A DNA stretch of 64,000 nt from the NCBI RefSeq assembly GCF_033807715.1, contig NC_084597.1, positions 6,369,847 through 6,433,846 of the forward strand. Reading direction: 5' to 3'. This document shows positions 60,753 through 64,000 of this stretch, piece by piece (position 1 is the stretch's first letter; the number at the start of each line of letters is the position of its first letter). Source of the DNA: Cololabis saira. Taxonomy: Eukaryota > Chordata > Actinopteri > Beloniformes > Belonidae. The notes below the pieces were generated by a model. It saw nothing but the letters and a program-made list of their open reading frames with translations, was not told the DNA's origin and did not search any database. Both the position numbers and the translations under genes were made by a program.

Positions 60753-61384
60753 AAATTTAAAAAATGGTAAAAGACAAAAAGAATCTGCATGTACTGGCTT
60801 GTATTCCCCAAGCTGCCAGCGCTGAGCTGCCCAATCAGATCTATACTCGTCAAAACAAGCAGTGTCCTGCAGCCGGCCGCTGCGGCCGCTGCTCCTCTGC
60901 TTCCTGGTTCCATCTGCCTGATGTCATGATGATTATTTGGGCTGGCTGATTTCTTCTATGACTTCCTGTTTTTAATTTCTGTTCTTCATGCATGCAGGGT
61001 TACGTGGGTTACAGTTGAAGGCCCAGTGGCCGGCGGCCTCAGCTCGGCCTCAGGTCGGCCTGAGAGCCGCGGAGGAGGGAGGGGGTTCAGGGGGACGGAC
61101 GGGAGTGAACCAGCGGGACAATCAAAGCTTGCTCCCCTAACTGAAGTCAGTGACGACAGATATTTTTAAGAAAAAATATTAAAATGGAATAAACAATAAC
61201 TCATTTTAGACTTTGTTTCTGGCATGTCAGGTTACTCACTTTACTCCTTTTGTGTTTTTACCTTTTTTGAGGGTGAAGCCTGGGTGGGGGGGGGGGGGGG
61301 GGGGGGGCACTTGAGGCCCTTTGGTAGTGATCCATGTTTTAGATTATCGGAGGGGTTGGGGTGGGTTTTATAGATGATTATATA
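60753..61384. other. Gene-free segment with a poly-G run
   Basis: No gene is recognised. A run of about 30 G occurs at 61279-61308. Confidence 0.6.
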
Positions 61385-62901
61385 CAGTGGGGAGAACAAG
61401 TATTCGATATACTGCCGATTTTGCAGGTTTTCCCACTTGCAAAGCATGTAGAAGTCTGTAATTTTTATCATAGGTACTCTTCAACTGTGAGTGACAGAAT
61501 CTAAAAAAAAAATCCAGAAAATCACATTGTATGATTTTTAAGTAATTAATTTGCATTTTATTGCATGACATAAGTATTTGATCACCTGTCAACCAGTAAG
61601 ACTTCTGGTTCTCACAGACCTGTTAGTTCTTCTTTAAGAAGCCCTCCTGTTCTCCACTCATTACCTGTATTAACTGCACCTGTTTGAACTCGTTACCTGT
61701 ATAAAAGACACCTGTCCACACACTCAATCAAACAAGTTTGATGTGAATATCTCTAAAAGATTATCCAACCAACTATCAGTATACACAGCAGAAATGGTGT
61801 TAGTCTATATTGGGTTACAGTGGGTGGAAGAGGTTAGTCCTGATAAGGTGGTGGTATGCACAGACTCAATAGCTGTATTAGAAAGTATAAAATCAACAAC
61901 AACGTGCAGAGAAGATTTACTCATCGATATTTCTCACAGTTTATTAAGATTACACAGACGTGGCATAGACGTACAGTTCTGTTGGGTACCAGCACATGAG
62001 GGAGTAACAGGGAACGAGGGTGCTGATAAACTAGCAAAAATGGCTCTACATAAGGAAATAACATTACCAGTTCCACTAGGAAAAGGAGAAGGTAAAGCAA
62101 TAATAAAAAAGAAAGGAATGGAAATATGGCAGAAAAGGTGGGAGGAAGATCAGAAAGGACAGGGATATCGCAAAATACAAAAGACTATAATAACAAAGAA
62201 TTATACTGAAAGGAACAGAAGGGAGGAAACGGTCATAACAAGACTCAGACTGGACCACACAGGACTAAATGGCACCTTGCATGTAATGGGAAAAAGGGAT
62301 AGTGATAAATGTGAGAACTGTGGAATAAAAGAAAACAGTGAACATATCCTAATGCACTGTAACAGGTATAAAATAGAAAGAGAGCGGCTACAGGAAAAAG
62401 TGAGAGAGGCAGGACGTGAGTGGAATTTGAAGGGGATCCTGGGAACAGAGGGAGAGGGGGTGAAATCACCAGAAAGGCACTAATTCATTTCCTAAAAAAC
62501 ACTAGGCTGATAAACAGAATTTAAACTGGGCTAAATGAAATAATTTCACACACTCTTGTACAGTAGGTGGCGGTATGCACCTGAAAGTTGCTTGCGATCC
62601 GCCAATAAACTGAGAGAAGAAGAAGAAGAACTCAATCAAACAAACTCCAACCTCTCCACAATGGCCAAGACCAGAGAGCTGTGTAAGGACATCAGGGATA
62701 AAATTGTAGACCTGCACAAGGCTGGGATGGGCTACAGGACAATAGGCAAGCAGCTTGGTGAGAAGGCAACAACTGTTGGCACAATTATTAGAAAATGGAA
62801 GAAGTTCAAGATGACGGTCAATCTCCCTAGGTCTGGGGCTCCATGCAAAATCTCACCTCGTGGGGCATCAATGATCATGAGGAAGGTGAGGGTTCAGCCC
62901 A
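61385..62901 (+). mobile_element. Tc1-type transposon, broken twice
   Basis: It starts CAGTGGGGAGAACAAG after TA. Transposase starts at ATG 62661: [54 protein letters not shown], the paired helix-turn-helix DNA-binding domain of Tc1 transposases. A LINE (61736-62629) sits in its 5' UTR. The frame is cut after about 76 codons by a Harbinger transposon at about 62902; the DDE catalytic domain is not in the window. Confidence 0.9.
61736..62629 (+). mobile_element. 5'-truncated I-clade (Nimb-like) LINE, RNase H end
   Basis: Codons 61743-62483 encode an RNase H (VVVCTDSIAVLESI, WVPAHEGVTGNEGADKLAK) followed by a zinc-finger-like end (CENCGIKENSEHILMHC). This arrangement is found in I-clade LINEs. 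It is flanked by a 14-bp TSD, ACTCAATCAAACAA (61722-61735 and 62630-62643), and ends in a GAA-rich tail. The RT part is missing through truncation. Confidence 0.92.
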
Positions 62902-64000
62902 GGGGTCCGTTTCACAAAGCAGGTTCAACAAACTCTGAGTCTAATCCTGAACTCTTAGTTGATCTACTCTGAGATCGGAAATTCTGAGTTTTCGGTTCCA
63001 GAACAGCGGATTTGAGGTAATTAACTCAACTCTAAGTAGTTTCACCTGGAGTTAATCGCGTGCAATACAACCATAAAAAGCCAGCATCTATGGAGCGCTA
63101 ATACACCGATTCACCATGGCAACGGGGAAGAGGAGGTCCGCGTTCTTCACCCCATTGGAAACTGAAATCCTAATGCGTGCATACGGCGAAAATGAAGAAA
63201 TATTACAAAAAAAGAGTAACACTGCAGCAGCTGCAAAGGAGAGAGAGGCGGCGTGGGAGAACATTGCTGCTCGGGTCAATGCGTAAGTTTAAATCCTTTG
63301 CAATCACAATAATATTTCAGGGGGAAACTGCTTGAATTGTAGCCTATTAATGTAGCCTATAAATTTATTTCATTTAGGTGCAATCCCGCGGGGGAGAAGC
63401 GGACTTGGCAGCAGGTTAGGATGAAATATAAAAACATTGTTCAAACAGGTAAGACTTCGACATAATCTCATAGGGGGGTACCTCATGTTGATCATGTTTT
63501 ACATTGTAAAGTAAATATTAAGTGGTTGTTTGACTGTGCAGTTGTTTTATCCCCAACATAATGCTGTTTTCACACACATAAATGTCTTATCTATATCATG
63601 TCCTGTTAAATAATTAAGCCTATTTAAACTAACAGACTTCTACTCAGCCAACAGAAAGAAGGCAGAGGCCCGTAAAACGGGTGGTGGCCCCGCACCGCCA
63701 CCTCTAACGGAGTTAGAGGAGCTGGCCCTAAGCCAGAATGCAGGAAGGCCAGTGGCTGAGGGAATCCCTGGAGGGAGCTCATCCTCTGAGGCCACCCCCC
63801 AAGACACAAGTGCCTTCATAAAATGTAATATGCCTAGGCCTATATATCTTATTTTGAGCCTCTTCATACAAATATTTATTTCCCTTTCATGTCTTTTTTT
63901 TTTTTTCCTTCTGTCCCAACAGATTCTGATGGTGCTATCTGCCTGGTGGAGCTCCCTCAAGCCACAACAGACCTTGTAACTGTAAGTAGGTAATACTCCA
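62902..64000 (+). mobile_element. PIF/Harbinger transposon, left part
   Basis: It begins near gggtccgtttcacaaagcag, a common Harbinger-type end in fish, and continues through paired ctctgag motifs to a spliced gene. The right end and any DDE nuclease gene lie outside the window. Confidence 0.8.
63116..63981 (+). CDS. Harbinger-encoded Myb/SANT-like DNA-binding protein, four exons, incomplete
   Basis: Exons 63116-63282, 63378-63448, 63636-63824 and 63923-63981 all have GT/AG borders, and the frame holds across three joins (162 codons), the last ending at GTAAGT in phase 0. The N-terminus (KRRSAFFTPLETEILMRAYG, then WENIAARVN, CNPAGEKRTWQQVRMKYKNI) is a Myb/SANT-like fold of the NAIF1/Harbinger accessory type, which in Harbinger systems carries the nuclease to the transposon ends. 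A Pro/Ser-rich linker follows. It starts about 215 bases inside the element. No stop or frameshift is seen, so it may be intact. Confidence 0.85.

Noticed and set aside
61279..61308. Poly-G run as a G-quadruplex regulator
   Set aside because: It is a simple homopolymer with no gene nearby to regulate; its length may also be a sequencing artefact.

Overview
The window is vertebrate nuclear DNA, almost certainly from a teleost fish. It is A+T-rich, and it holds spliced C2H2 zinc-finger exons, a calmodulin retrocopy and a dense mix of hAT, PIF/Harbinger, Tc1/mariner, BEL/Pao, L1, L2-like and I-clade elements, ERVs and microsatellites typical of fish. There is no bacterial gene organisation. I see no tRNA or rRNA gene and no CRISPR array. 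Boundaries were read by eye; many transposon ends are fixed by 8-bp target-site duplications (TSDs) or by comparing two duplicated copies.

Bases 1-41319 are a tandem segmental duplication. Unit A (1-20209) and unit B (20210-40275) are near-identical outside later insertions. Unit C (40276-41319) is only the first kilobase. Every visible unit boundary carries a copy of the same ~1.18-kb hAT transposon, so the array probably grew by unequal exchange between hAT copies. Each unit carries one zinc-finger gene: a candidate TATA promoter and 5' exon, a D/Q/N-rich VNTR exon, a TE-packed intron of 8-9 kb, and a terminal exon of eleven fingers. The two arrays have different fingers and different ends, because copy A has a premature stop. 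Since duplication the units have taken different insertions: an L2 LINE and several hATs in A; three hATs and a LINE in B. Each unit also holds a minus-strand ERV relic (LTR, env) and a BEL/Pao pol relic split by hATs.

At 41490-44784 lies the most unusual object. It is a short BEL/Pao-type LTR retroelement with two near-identical 0.33-kb LTRs and a 5-bp TSD. Its internal 785-codon frame joins an intronless Rab11-FIP1-like C2 region, a BEL/Pao Gag zinc knuckle and aspartic protease, and a C-terminal piece of alpha-catenin. It therefore looks like a retroelement that captured two host transcripts. It sits inside a minus-strand ERV gag relic.

From 45 to 52 kb there are nested hATs; one carries a nearly intact CR1/L2-group LINE preceded by a 31-bp VNTR. 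From 52.7 to 56 kb there is a plus-strand ERV gag relic, nearly identical to the minus-strand one, and a solo LTR of the env-bearing ERV. From 56 to 61 kb there are family repeats, a tRNA-derived SINE and a calmodulin retropseudogene split by a solo LTR. From 61.4 kb to the end there is a Tc1 element broken by an I-clade LINE and then by a PIF/Harbinger transposon whose spliced Myb/SANT-like gene runs off the window.
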